A DNA stretch of 64,000 nucleotides from Sphingobacterium sp. N143 (lineage in GTDB: Bacteria; Bacteroidota; Bacteroidia; Sphingobacteriales; Sphingobacteriaceae). The stretch is taken from contig NZ_JACAIS010000002.1 of assembly GCF_030325625.1 (NCBI RefSeq), positions 271,913 through 335,912 of the forward strand. Reading direction: 5' to 3'. Numbering within the stretch: position 1 is the stretch's first letter; each line of letters starts with the position of its first letter. The notes beneath the pieces were generated by a model. It was not told where the DNA came from and did no database searches. It was given only the letters and a program-made list of their open reading frames with translations. The position numbers and the translations under genes were made by a program. Below are positions 1-8,923 of this stretch, piece by piece.

Positions 1-1028
1 CAGGTGTAGCCGAAATGGAGCAACCCATCTTTGGTCTGGATAACCGCGGGATACGAGTATTGACTAATAGGTGAATCTTCCAGAATCAAGGCCGCCGACC
101 AGTTTTTTCCGTCCTTAGAAAATGAGACATGAAGCGGTGTGCGGGCTCCTTTGGCCAGGTTGCCCTCAGGCAGCACATGGTTGTACACCAAGACATGTGT
201 ACCATCCTGTAGCGTCAGTGCATCGGTACCGGAATTATTATTGGGTAAGGCTGTCTTTTCAAGTGGCGTCCAATGTTCACCCCAATCGGTAGACCAGGCC
301 GTTGCGATCGCCCGGTTACGGGTACGGGCCAGTAGTTGCAACTTGCCATTGCCATGATCCAGGATACTAGGCTGTATGGCATCCAAATCATCGGCACCAC
401 GGGCGACAGGCCCAGTTTTACGCCAGGTTTTCCCGAAATCGGTGCTGACTTCAAAATGAATATTCCACCCCTTTCCTTCGGTACTGGAAGGCGCGATCAG
501 ATGACCATTTTGCAGCAGAACAGGTTTATTCTTCACCGGGCCAATAAAACCTGTGGGCAAAGCTTCAGCTGCAGACCAGGTTTTTCCACCATCTTTGGAG
601 TGTTTGATCATTCCCCACCATTCAGATGGTTTGGGACCTATTTTGTAAAATAACAATAAATCGCCACCTGGAATCTGGTAGAGCACCGGGTTCCAGGTAG
701 GTAGTCGCTTCCCATCTGGCTGAACACCATCAGCTACGGATTCTGGAGCAGTCCATTGTCCCTCTTCGTAGCGAGAAACATAAATCTCCACATCGGGGTT
801 CCGCTCTTTAGTGCCCCCAAAAAACGCGTAGACCAAGCCCCGGTCCGTCTCCGCCATGGTTGCCGAATGGCAAGACGGAAAAGGGGCCTTATCGTAGATA
901 AATTCATCTTTTTGAATGCCTTTTTGCCAGACCTTTAAGGTCGGATTCTGGCCATAAACGGCCCCAGCACATAAGAATAACACAAGTGTCAATAGCTTTA
1001 CAGTGGTTTTCATTTTTCTTTTTTTCAT
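1..1028 (-). CDS. BNR-repeat sialidase-like secreted protein (partial, 3' end outside window)
   Basis: The reading frame is open from the left edge to an ATG at 1028; a second in-frame ATG at 1013 gives an equally good signal peptide (MKTTVKLLTLVLFLCAGAVYGQ). The mature part has Asp-box-like turns (SKDGGKTW, STDFGKTWR, STDWGEHW, SKDGKNW) spaced like blades of a six-bladed beta-propeller, and the segment QPSILDHGNGKLQLLARTR is typical of the BNR_2 sialidase-like family. Members of this family occur in many pectin loci and are not always true sialidases; a hydrolase acting on a sugar acid is possible. It is the most promoter-distal gene seen in the locus. The family call is fairly sure; the substrate is unknown. 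The C-terminus is missing, so active-site completeness cannot be judged. Confidence 0.8.
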   Translation of the reverse strand, partial: MKKRKMKTTVKLLTLVLFLCAGAVYGQNPTLKVWQKGIQKDEFIYDKAPFPSCHSATMAETDRGLVYAFFGGTKERNPDVEIYVSRYEEGQWTAPESVADGVQPDGKRLPTWNPVLYQIPGGDLLLFYKIGPKPSEWWGMIKHSKDGGKTWSAAEALPTGFIGPVKNKPVLLQNGHLIAPSSTEGKGWNIHFEVSTDFGKTWRKTGPVARGADDLDAIQPSILDHGNGKLQLLARTRNRAIATAWSTDWGEHWTPLEKTALPNNNSGTDALTLQDGTHVLVYNHVLPEGNLAKGARTPLHVSFSKDGKNWSAALILEDSPISQYSYPAVIQTKDGLLHFGYT

Positions 1029-1122
1029 CTTATTGCCCCGCACGGCCGGTATATCGGCCAAGACAATGGGTTTATTGTTTAGATCAGCAGTAGTCAGGTT
1101 TGACCAGACGATTTTGATCCTT

Positions 1123-1779
1123 TTAGTTTGATTTATGTTCTTTTTCGGCTTTCACCTTGTTCACGTAATCTTTGAACAACTGTCGCCAATTTCTACCGTT
1201 GGCATTTAAGTAAGCTTCACATTTGTTTTTATAGATCTCAAATATCGCCGAGATCTGTTTCATGCTCTTGTAATCAATTGCCTTCTCACGTGCCTCTTCC
1301 AGATTCTTACGGATAAACTGTTCTTCCGTTATGCTGAGGTCCGGTACAATTGCATGATAGCCTTTCAATGTAAAATCCACTTTCCCAATGGTATATTGGT
1401 CCAAAATCTGTGCAACCTGCTTCTCATTCAGTTCTTTTCGTAGACCATGCATCAAATTGCCATGGATTGAATCCGGTTGAGCAGAATCAGCAATAATCGA
1501 GCGGTCCAGCTCACTGAGCCTCGTCCCGGTATATGGATTAATTCCCGCAGGAACTGTACTTGCAGGGTGGCTGTTATGCCAATCTTTTACCGCAACGAGA
1601 TGCTGAAAAATATAGTCCGTTACACGTTGTTGTTTTTGTAGATCTGTAAGCCCAAGCTGTGCGGTCCACTGCGTGGCTTTCTCCCGTTCCTGGTTGGTTG
1701 TTTGCGCCAAAATACTGTTTTGCGGCAATAAATTACCTATAAATAAGCAGCTGAATACACAAATTAAAGTCTTTTTCAT
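1123..1779 (-). CDS. DUF3826 family secreted protein
   Basis: The product is 218 residues: a signal peptide (about 1-25, ending near ILAQ) followed by a mostly helical, charged domain. It shares with the protein at 25228-25851 a common layout: a helix with a Q-K/A-Q-R/E-A/V-x-x-x-I core near the N-terminus, a YTIGKVDFTLKGYHAIVPDLS-type stretch in the middle (equivalent to YNVYPNTVKAYQDMIPRLT), a conserved E-A-R-E/D-x-A helix, and a C-terminal Y-L-x-x-x-G segment. This matches the DUF3826 family, which I know from Bacteroidota pectin loci and which has no established function. Only four bases separate it from the GH78 gene upstream, so the two are surely co-transcribed. A role as periplasmic or surface accessory to pectin breakdown is inference. 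Confidence 0.8.
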   Translation of the reverse strand: MKKTLICVFSCLFIGNLLPQNSILAQTTNQEREKATQWTAQLGLTDLQKQQRVTDYIFQHLVAVKDWHNSHPASTVPAGINPYTGTRLSELDRSIIADSAQPDSIHGNLMHGLRKELNEKQVAQILDQYTIGKVDFTLKGYHAIVPDLSITEEQFIRKNLEEAREKAIDYKSMKQISAIFEIYKNKCEAYLNANGRNWRQLFKDYVNKVKAEKEHKSN

Positions 1780-1783
1780 GGTC

Positions 1784-4573
1784 TTATAAATTGATTGTAA
1801 ACTGATAGGTTCCTGATCCGATCAACACTTTACTGCCCGAGGCCGCTTTTTCGAACTGTTGTATATCCTGATGTTGGTCCACAGGAATGCCATGCTCACG
1901 AATAGCCTTCAGATCTCCGGTCGGAAAATAAAGTTCAGCCGTGGTATTGGCCGGAATCGAAACACGCCATTTCAATACCGAGTTCGACTTGGTCCAGCTT
2001 GATTCGATCGGACCAAAACTACTGCCATAGCTGGCCTGTATATGGTTTGGTCCGGCCAAAAATTGGGGCTGCATCCGGATCTGTTGAAAAGCATTTCCTT
2101 CCGATTTAATACCTGCCAGATCCTCATATAGCCAAACCAGTAAATCGCCCAGCATCATCACATGATTTTGAGAGTTCATTTTGGGGTGTGCGGTATTTCC
2201 GTTCCACAGCTCCCATATGGTTGTAGCCCCATTTTCAACCATATATCCCCAGGAGGGATAGGTCTTGTTCGTTGCAATTTTATAGGCGAGGTCAGCTCTA
2301 CCCATCGCCGTCAGACTACGCATGATCCATTGGGTCCCAATAACCCCCGTGCTGAGATGCCCCTTATTTTTCTTCTCGATGATGCTCAGTATATGCTCCT
2401 TTAACCTCTCTTGATGCTGTTCTTCGACCAAGCCGAACTGCAAAGCCAACAGATTATCTGTCAATGTATTGCTACCATAGTATCCTTCTGCTTGATAGAA
2501 GGCCGCATTGAAGTTTTTCCGCAAGCCCACAGCGCGACTCAAAAAATCCGACTGCTCTGCAGGCTTGCCAAGCAGGGCGCTAAAACGGGCCATAACCTGC
2601 AACAGCTGATAATAATATGCCGAAGAAATTAAGGCACTTGGGTATTTTTTATCTGCAATTTTTCCCCTTCCGGCTTCAATACTGGCCGGAGGGAAACACC
2701 AGTCGCCATAGCTATCCTTCGTGATAATCCCCGCGGTATTGCTGTACCGCGACTGCATATAATCCATCCATTTTTTCATGTAAGGATAATGCCTTTGAAG
2801 GATCATGGTATCCCCGGTTTGCTGATAAAGCATATCAGCAACAAAAAGGTAGGTTCCGGGCCAGCTGATGTTGTCGCTGTAGTATTTCCAAAAAGCTGGT
2901 GCTACATCGGGTATTGCGCCATCTTCTTTTTGTGAAAGGCGAATATCATCGAGCCATTTACGGTAAAAGTTTGCGTTATCGAAGAGGAAATTTTCTCCAT
3001 AAGCACTCACAGGACGGTCGCCGAGCCAAGGTTGGCGCTCGTTACGCTGGGGACAGTCTACGGGTATTCCCTTATAATTTGAAGCGATACCCCACCAGGC
3101 ATTCTGATGGATCTGGTTCAACAGGGGGTTGGAAGAGGCAAAAGAGCCAACATTCGCCATATCATCATAGACTAACCGGCCGATGAAATTCTCCTTTTTG
3201 GGTTCTCCTGGATAACCGCTGACCTCAACATAGCGGAAGCCATGATAGGTAAAGTGCGGTTCCCATTCCTCCATTGATTCCCCCCTTAAGATATACTGAT
3301 CTGTCGCCTTTGCGTCGCGCAGGTTGGTTGTAAACAAATCACCAGTCGCAGTCAATGATTCGGCAAAGCGAAGGTTTAGAGCAGTCCCCCGCTGACCATG
3401 GACGCGAAGTTTTACCCAACCCGAAAAATTCTGTCCGAAGTCGATGATATAGCTCCCCCCGGGCCGTTTACGAATGGAGACAGGGCTAATATCCCGCATC
3501 ACTTTCATCATGCTTCCTAGCTGTGCTTCATAGTTCCCACCGGGTTCCTGTACATAATTGGCCTTTAACCAACTGTGATCGTCAAAACCGCTGTTCGTCC
3601 ATTGCCCCAGCTCCTGACGGGCATCGTAGCATTCGCCATCGTATTCGTTATTTGCCGTGATAGGCCCAGTAGTGGTCCCTTTCCAGGAATCATCCGTCTT
3701 AATGGTTTCTGTACTTCCATCCGCATAGGTGACCTCAATCTGCATCAGCATTTTGGGGAATCCAAAGGTCTTGATTTTATAAGGTTTTGTCTGCCGCATA
3801 GCATAAAAACGGCCATTGCCCAACATGACGCCAATGGCATGTTGTTGCCCCTCTGAAAGGGCCTGCGTGACATCCAGTACATTGTACTTTATATTTTTGC
3901 TATAGTCTGTCGGAATCGGAGCCAGGACCTGGTCCCCCATCTTTTTGCCATTGATGTATAATTCGTACAAACCCAAGCCCATGATATAGGCTGTAGCTGT
4001 TTTCACCTTTTTTGCGGTCTTAAATTCCTTTCTGAAATAACGTGCTGCCAGTCGCCCTTGCTGTTCATCATCGGTGGGGAAATAACGATCAAAACCGATC
4101 CAGCGTCCGACCCAATCCTTGTAGTGCAATAAGCCCATTGTCCAGCGTGCAGGTTCAGACCAGCCGGTCTCGCCTTTATTCGTATAGACTCTTACTTTCC
4201 AGAAAACCTGGTCCCGGCTCTGCAAGAGCTTTCCTGCATACAGTCTATTGATGGAGTTGTGTGACAGCTGCTTGCCGGAATCCCACAGGTCACCGATATT
4301 TTGCTGGAGCTTTTCTGGAGAAGAGGCCACCAGAATGTGATAAGCCTCTTGAACAGTGGCACGCTCGTCCGCTTGAATTTTCCAGCTCAGCCGGGGCTTT
4401 GCCACATCTATCCCCTGTGGGTTTTGTAACTGCTCGGTGCACAAATCATACACAATGGGTTTAGCCTGTACAACAGAGCTCCAGATCGTGCCCAGTAGCA
4501 CGATCAAAAATTGAACAGCCTGTCGTTTTCGCTGTCCATATTTATCCATCCTGTTGATCTCCATTGCTTTCAT
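1784..4573 (-). CDS. GH78 alpha-L-rhamnosidase
   Basis: This 929-residue secreted protein removes terminal alpha-L-rhamnose, a major sugar of rhamnogalacturonans. After a signal segment (the start at 4573 gives MKAMEINRMDKYG; the third Met at 4549 gives a more usual signal peptide ending QAK) come a fibronectin-like N-terminal domain, carbohydrate-binding-like beta-domains, the (alpha/alpha)6 catalytic barrel (about 430-800) and a C-terminal beta-sandwich. The GH78 signature DCPQRNERQPWLGD lies at 506-519, with Glu512 as the probable general acid, and the second acidic residue is in TTIWELWNG (Glu788). The length is normal for bacterial GH78. It lies 125 bases downstream of the GH2 gene and just before the DUF3826 gene. 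Family assignment is secure; linkage specificity is not readable. Confidence 0.93.
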   Translation of the reverse strand: MKAMEINRMDKYGQRKRQAVQFLIVLLGTIWSSVVQAKPIVYDLCTEQLQNPQGIDVAKPRLSWKIQADERATVQEAYHILVASSPEKLQQNIGDLWDSGKQLSHNSINRLYAGKLLQSRDQVFWKVRVYTNKGETGWSEPARWTMGLLHYKDWVGRWIGFDRYFPTDDEQQGRLAARYFRKEFKTAKKVKTATAYIMGLGLYELYINGKKMGDQVLAPIPTDYSKNIKYNVLDVTQALSEGQQHAIGVMLGNGRFYAMRQTKPYKIKTFGFPKMLMQIEVTYADGSTETIKTDDSWKGTTTGPITANNEYDGECYDARQELGQWTNSGFDDHSWLKANYVQEPGGNYEAQLGSMMKVMRDISPVSIRKRPGGSYIIDFGQNFSGWVKLRVHGQRGTALNLRFAESLTATGDLFTTNLRDAKATDQYILRGESMEEWEPHFTYHGFRYVEVSGYPGEPKKENFIGRLVYDDMANVGSFASSNPLLNQIHQNAWWGIASNYKGIPVDCPQRNERQPWLGDRPVSAYGENFLFDNANFYRKWLDDIRLSQKEDGAIPDVAPAFWKYYSDNISWPGTYLFVADMLYQQTGDTMILQRHYPYMKKWMDYMQSRYSNTAGIITKDSYGDWCFPPASIEAGRGKIADKKYPSALISSAYYYQLLQVMARFSALLGKPAEQSDFLSRAVGLRKNFNAAFYQAEGYYGSNTLTDNLLALQFGLVEEQHQERLKEHILSIIEKKNKGHLSTGVIGTQWIMRSLTAMGRADLAYKIATNKTYPSWGYMVENGATTIWELWNGNTAHPKMNSQNHVMMLGDLLVWLYEDLAGIKSEGNAFQQIRMQPQFLAGPNHIQASYGSSFGPIESSWTKSNSVLKWRVSIPANTTAELYFPTGDLKAIREHGIPVDQHQDIQQFEKAASGSKVLIGSGTYQFTINL

Positions 4574-4698
4574 GAATGCATCCCCTTAATCATTAGCGCA
4601 CAGTGGCACCAGGTTTTTATTTTTTGCGCGGATTTCATACCGCCTATTTTTTTTCTTTTTACGATGGAATATCCATCTTATCATTTTCCGATATCCTG

Positions 4699-7473
4699 CT
4701 ATTTAAAATCAAAATATAACACCATATGCAGGGCCCGTATTGGTTCCTTTTCGAAATCATAGTACACATGTTTCATCCCCATAGGCCCCGTTGTTTCCGG
4801 TTTTTGAGTTTTGGAACCAATAGCGGAGATGCCGTTCATAAAGGAGATATCTCCTTTTGGAAAGATCACATCCATGTTTTTCCACTCCGTATCCTGTTGT
4901 TCTTTCGGTGTATACAACCGTAGAAACACATCCTCCCGGTCTGTAAAGACGGTGAAACTTTGTTCTTTTCCGATAAATTTTGTCCAGTACATATTTGCGT
5001 GATAGCCCTTGAACTCAGGGTATTCAAACGGAGGTTCGCCCGTCGCTGTATTGTTATAATCTTTTTTCCAAACACCAAACTGATTTCCTTTCATCCGGTT
5101 TTTCCATACCCGGTAAGGTCCCATCCCCATATATTCCACGCCTTTAATATCCGTTTCAGGAAAGTCAAAATTGACACCCACGAAACGTGTGAAGTAACTT
5201 TCAGGAAAATACTGCACATGCATCTTGAGCTGTCCGGAAGGCAGAATTTCCCAGCGCAGGGTATTGTAGCTTTCTTTTTTGTCAAAAGTTGACTGGATGA
5301 CCACCTTGTCATCTTCATGGCTCAGGGTAAAGTTCTTGTAGTTATTGACGGCTTCCTGTAAAACTGGCCCGTTCCGAAAAGGGATGATGCCCTTCGCATT
5401 CTGTACCTGCTCCAACAGCCCTGTTTTCTTATTGATTTGATAACTGATTCCATTGGCACTTATCAAATAAGAACCTGCCTGTTCCGTCACCTTGATCTTT
5501 TGCGATCCCGGGGCTGTCATCATGGACTTTGCTACAGTCTCGGGCAGAACAACCGGGAAACTCCAGGTAAAGATTTCCAGTCCTTTGGGATCCTTGGCCG
5601 TCACATATAACACATCAAATTGTTCCCAGCCCTGTGGAAGCTCCATCTTTAATACACCTTTAGCACCAGGTGCAATATGGGGTGCTGAAATAGCTCCTGT
5701 TGTGCTTGCGTTAACTTGCCGGCCGGCACTCAATTTCTTGAATTCATAGCTGAATGTACATTGATCTACATTGGTAAAGGAATACCTGTTTTCCAATTGG
5801 AATGTTCCATCAAAATGCTTGGTGATTTCTCTTTTTTCAACGAAAATCGGACTCCAGACTTCTTTTATGGTATAGAAGCTGCCCTCCTTCTCATGGTAGG
5901 GGCCTACGATACCATCCGGACCATGGTTGCCATCGGTATCAATGGACTTATTTTTATCGGTACGCACAATGCCCTGATCCTGAAAATCCCATAAGAAACC
6001 ACCCGCAGAAAGGGGATTCGCTAACATGGCTTTCCAGTAATCTTCCAGACCAGCACCATGCCCACCATCGTACATACCATGTAGAAATTCGGTTGGCATC
6101 ACGATATGATGTCCATGATCGTAAGTCCCGATACCATAATTGTATTCGCGGTAATGGGTAGTTTCGAAGCCGCCGTAAACCGCCCATGGATAAATCAGCG
6201 GTCTTTTTTGTATATCCTGTTCCCGGAAAATGTGATCCAGTTCGGGATTGTGCCCGCCCTCGTTACCGTTGGCCCAGAAAATCACAGAAGGATTATTTTC
6301 AGAGACCAGCATCATCTCTTTCAGCAATTTTGACCCGGTTGGGGTATCGTAATGCCCATGCCAGCCGGCCAGCTCATTCATCACATACAGGCCGAGCGAA
6401 TCACAGACGACAAGAAAATGGTTATCCGGCGGATAATGTGCCATACGCACGGCATTCATATTCATTTCTTTGATCAGTTTAACATCGGCAATACTGATAT
6501 CCTTACTCGTTGTACGGCCAGATTCGGGATGAAATGAATGCCGGTTGACACCTTTGAATTTTATTTTGACGCCATTGATATATACCCCATCCCGCTCTTT
6601 GACTTCTACCGTTCGAAAACCGAACTTTTGCTTCAACTTATGCTGTACTTGTCCCTTTCTTAGCAGGGTAAATTCGGCCTGATATACATGTGGAAATTCA
6701 GCGGACCATAGCTGCGGATTTTCAAAGCGGCCATTGATCAGACCTTCTTTATTAGTTAAGCTTGTTTTCAATTCAGGACCAAATTTATTCCCCTGGGCAT
6801 CAAAAAGCTGTACTGCTACCGCATCCGCCCGGCCCATTGTTTTGAGCTTGGCCCGAAATGTGCCATCTGCCCTAGCATCCAATGATACCCGTTCCAGATG
6901 ATCTTGTGGCAGCGCTTCAAGATATACCGGTCGAAATATTCCGCCGAAAATCCAGAAATCACCTTCGCGTTCAGCAGCATTGACGGATTTATTGGCCGAA
7001 TGCTTAGCAACCTGAACCTCCAATAGATTGTCTGCTCCACGCTTGATCAGCTTACTGATATCATATTTAAAGACATAAAATGATCCCTGATGAATTTCTC
7101 CGGCGAGTTTGCCATTAATTTTCACTTCGGCATCGGTCATGACTCCTTCAAAAACCAGGTTGATCTGCTTATCCTTCCAGGTCTCCGGCACCTTAAAAGT
7201 ATGACGGTACAGGCCGACTTCTTTGCCTTTATTCACCTCTTTATTAAAACCGTAGTTATATTTTCCAAAGCCTTGGAGTTCCCAGTTGGAAGGTACCGGT
7301 ATTTTGCTCCAGGTACCGGATTTCATGCCCTCGCTCACCTTAAAATCCCATAAAATACCGTCATCCTTTCCCCTGCCCGAAAGATACTGCGTTTCAGTCT
7401 GCTGCGCAGAAAGCTGAGCTCCGGTCAGTGCTAAAAAAAAGAAGGATAAGACTGTTTTTATGTTTATTTTCAT
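4699..7473 (-). CDS. GH2 beta-galactosidase/beta-glycosidase
   Basis: The 924-residue protein has a signal peptide (about 1-24, LSAQQ), a GH2 sugar-binding jelly roll (about 40-190), an Ig-like domain (about 195-290), a TIM barrel (about 300-560) and C-terminal beta-rich domains like the small chain of LacZ-type enzymes. The acid/base is Glu405 in ANGNEGG and the nucleophile Glu462 in MPTEFLHG, so the catalytic pair is intact. GH2 covers beta-galactosidases, beta-glucuronidases and related exo-enzymes; in a pectin locus removal of beta-galactose or a beta-linked uronic acid from side chains is likely. It lies 15 bases after the SASA esterase gene in the same transcription unit. A second, unrelated-architecture GH2 is at 26020-29520. 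Confidence 0.9.
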   Translation of the reverse strand: MKINIKTVLSFFFLALTGAQLSAQQTETQYLSGRGKDDGILWDFKVSEGMKSGTWSKIPVPSNWELQGFGKYNYGFNKEVNKGKEVGLYRHTFKVPETWKDKQINLVFEGVMTDAEVKINGKLAGEIHQGSFYVFKYDISKLIKRGADNLLEVQVAKHSANKSVNAAEREGDFWIFGGIFRPVYLEALPQDHLERVSLDARADGTFRAKLKTMGRADAVAVQLFDAQGNKFGPELKTSLTNKEGLINGRFENPQLWSAEFPHVYQAEFTLLRKGQVQHKLKQKFGFRTVEVKERDGVYINGVKIKFKGVNRHSFHPESGRTTSKDISIADVKLIKEMNMNAVRMAHYPPDNHFLVVCDSLGLYVMNELAGWHGHYDTPTGSKLLKEMMLVSENNPSVIFWANGNEGGHNPELDHIFREQDIQKRPLIYPWAVYGGFETTHYREYNYGIGTYDHGHHIVMPTEFLHGMYDGGHGAGLEDYWKAMLANPLSAGGFLWDFQDQGIVRTDKNKSIDTDGNHGPDGIVGPYHEKEGSFYTIKEVWSPIFVEKREITKHFDGTFQLENRYSFTNVDQCTFSYEFKKLSAGRQVNASTTGAISAPHIAPGAKGVLKMELPQGWEQFDVLYVTAKDPKGLEIFTWSFPVVLPETVAKSMMTAPGSQKIKVTEQAGSYLISANGISYQINKKTGLLEQVQNAKGIIPFRNGPVLQEAVNNYKNFTLSHEDDKVVIQSTFDKKESYNTLRWEILPSGQLKMHVQYFPESYFTRFVGVNFDFPETDIKGVEYMGMGPYRVWKNRMKGNQFGVWKKDYNNTATGEPPFEYPEFKGYHANMYWTKFIGKEQSFTVFTDREDVFLRLYTPKEQQDTEWKNMDVIFPKGDISFMNGISAIGSKTQKPETTGPMGMKHVYYDFEKEPIRALHMVLYFDFK

Positions 7474-7488
7474 GATAAGGGTATTGGT

Positions 7489-8922
7489 TTACAATTTAAT
7501 GGATTTTAAAGGACTAACTGTCCTGAACGGTGCTGCCGGAAGTCCTGCAGCATTCACTAAGTTGGGTTGGGCGGCCTCATCCCAGGCAAATCGCACCTGA
7601 CGGACTTTTGGATGGCCCATGGTAGACAGGATAATCCTGTTATGCTCAATCCTCGCGGATACGGGATGGAAAATATCGTCATCGCCAGCTATTTCAAAGA
7701 GACGCGGAGGTTTTCCATCTGCACTCTTCAGCCCTTCCGCATGGTTGAATTTCAAAATGATCTGGCTGTCTTTAAAGGTAACGGACTTAAATTCCGGGCC
7801 ATCCGCAATGACGTTTTTCTTGTAGACATACTTCAATGCTTTCAGCGCATATCTTCTTCCGACCTCCCATTTATAATTTGGATGCAGGTCATTGACATGG
7901 TCGACCAGATCGGTCGTGACAATGCGGGCAGTATGTGGCAATTGCAGCACAAGATCCTGTGCTTCCCGAAATTCAGGCAAAACAGTTGTCGCCATGCGGA
8001 CCTGTCCTTTTTCATCCAGCGAATAGTTAAAGGGCGCAATCTGGGTAAAGTAAAATGGCATATCGGGCTTATGCCACAGTTGTCGCCAGTTCTCGATCAG
8101 CGCCTTCATTTTGTAGGTGTAACTCAGATTTTCCTGGAGAAACACGTTGCTTTCCCCCTGATACCAGATAAAACCGCGAATGGCATAGGGTGCCAACGGT
8201 TCAATCATCAGCGGATAGAACTTGCCAGGATCACCGGTCTTGGGGATATTTTTTAAATATGCGGAACTATTCCAATATTCCTCGGCAAACCAGGGTTCGA
8301 TACGGCTTCCGCTTACCGCCGCCGTAATGATACCGACAGGAACTTTCAGCTCTTCCTGTAATTTTTTTCCAAAGAAATAGGCTGGTGCCGAAAACTGGGA
8401 CAAGGCCGAATCTTGGGCCAAAGCCCAGCCTTCATATTTCCCGTCGGGCTTTGCCAGAAATTTTCTTCGGACCAAAAAGATGCGCAAATTAGGGTTATGG
8501 GCCTCCTTTAACTCCTGCTTCGGATGGTAATTCCCTTTCAGCGGGACCTTTTCCTTTGCGATCTTCCGCATCTGATATTCCATATTGGACTGACCTGAAC
8601 ACAACCATACTTCGCCGACAAGAACATCGTGCAGTATGATGCTATTTTCCCCTGAAATGTGGAGGGTTTGTCCGATGCTGTTGGCTTTCATTGGCCGCAA
8701 CAGCACCTTCCATTTTCCGCTCGCATCAGCTTGTGTTTGTACCTGCTGATTTTGGAAACTTACCGTAATGGTTTCAGCTGGGGCAGCAGTACCAAAAATA
8801 GGGACTGGCTGCTCCCGTTGCAGCACCATGTGATGCGCAAAGATATTGGGTAGTACGACCGCAGCCCGCAATTGCAATCCCGATAGGATCAGCAGTATGT
8901 AAACAATCAGCCCCTTCATCAT
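7489..8922 (-). CDS. SASA-type (sialate O-acetylesterase-like) SGNH carbohydrate esterase
   Basis: The 477-residue secreted protein carries the SGNH esterase blocks of the SASA family: CSGQSNME with the probable nucleophile Ser112, a WYQGESN block in the middle, and NDLHPNYK near residue 330 supplying the catalytic Asp/His. The signal peptide is residues 1-20. Despite the historical name, these enzymes in pectin loci usually deacetylate plant glycans; removal of acetyl groups from galacturonan, rhamnogalacturonan or methylated side-chain sugars is the likely role. It lacks the inserted GH2-like jelly roll found in longer SASA proteins; notably that kind of domain turns up inside the GH95 protein at 29520-32318. 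The gene starts one base after the upstream stop codon, implying translational coupling. Confidence 0.85.
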   Translation of the reverse strand: MMKGLIVYILLILSGLQLRAAVVLPNIFAHHMVLQREQPVPIFGTAAPAETITVSFQNQQVQTQADASGKWKVLLRPMKANSIGQTLHISGENSIILHDVLVGEVWLCSGQSNMEYQMRKIAKEKVPLKGNYHPKQELKEAHNPNLRIFLVRRKFLAKPDGKYEGWALAQDSALSQFSAPAYFFGKKLQEELKVPVGIITAAVSGSRIEPWFAEEYWNSSAYLKNIPKTGDPGKFYPLMIEPLAPYAIRGFIWYQGESNVFLQENLSYTYKMKALIENWRQLWHKPDMPFYFTQIAPFNYSLDEKGQVRMATTVLPEFREAQDLVLQLPHTARIVTTDLVDHVNDLHPNYKWEVGRRYALKALKYVYKKNVIADGPEFKSVTFKDSQIILKFNHAEGLKSADGKPPRLFEIAGDDDIFHPVSARIEHNRIILSTMGHPKVRQVRFAWDEAAQPNLVNAAGLPAAPFRTVSPLKSIKL

Positions 8923-8923
8923 A

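Noticed and set aside
7567-8256. Plus-strand 229-codon open frame opposite the SASA esterase
   Set aside because: It lies wholly antisense to a gene with clear motifs, and its translation shows no domain or signal; it is a shadow frame.
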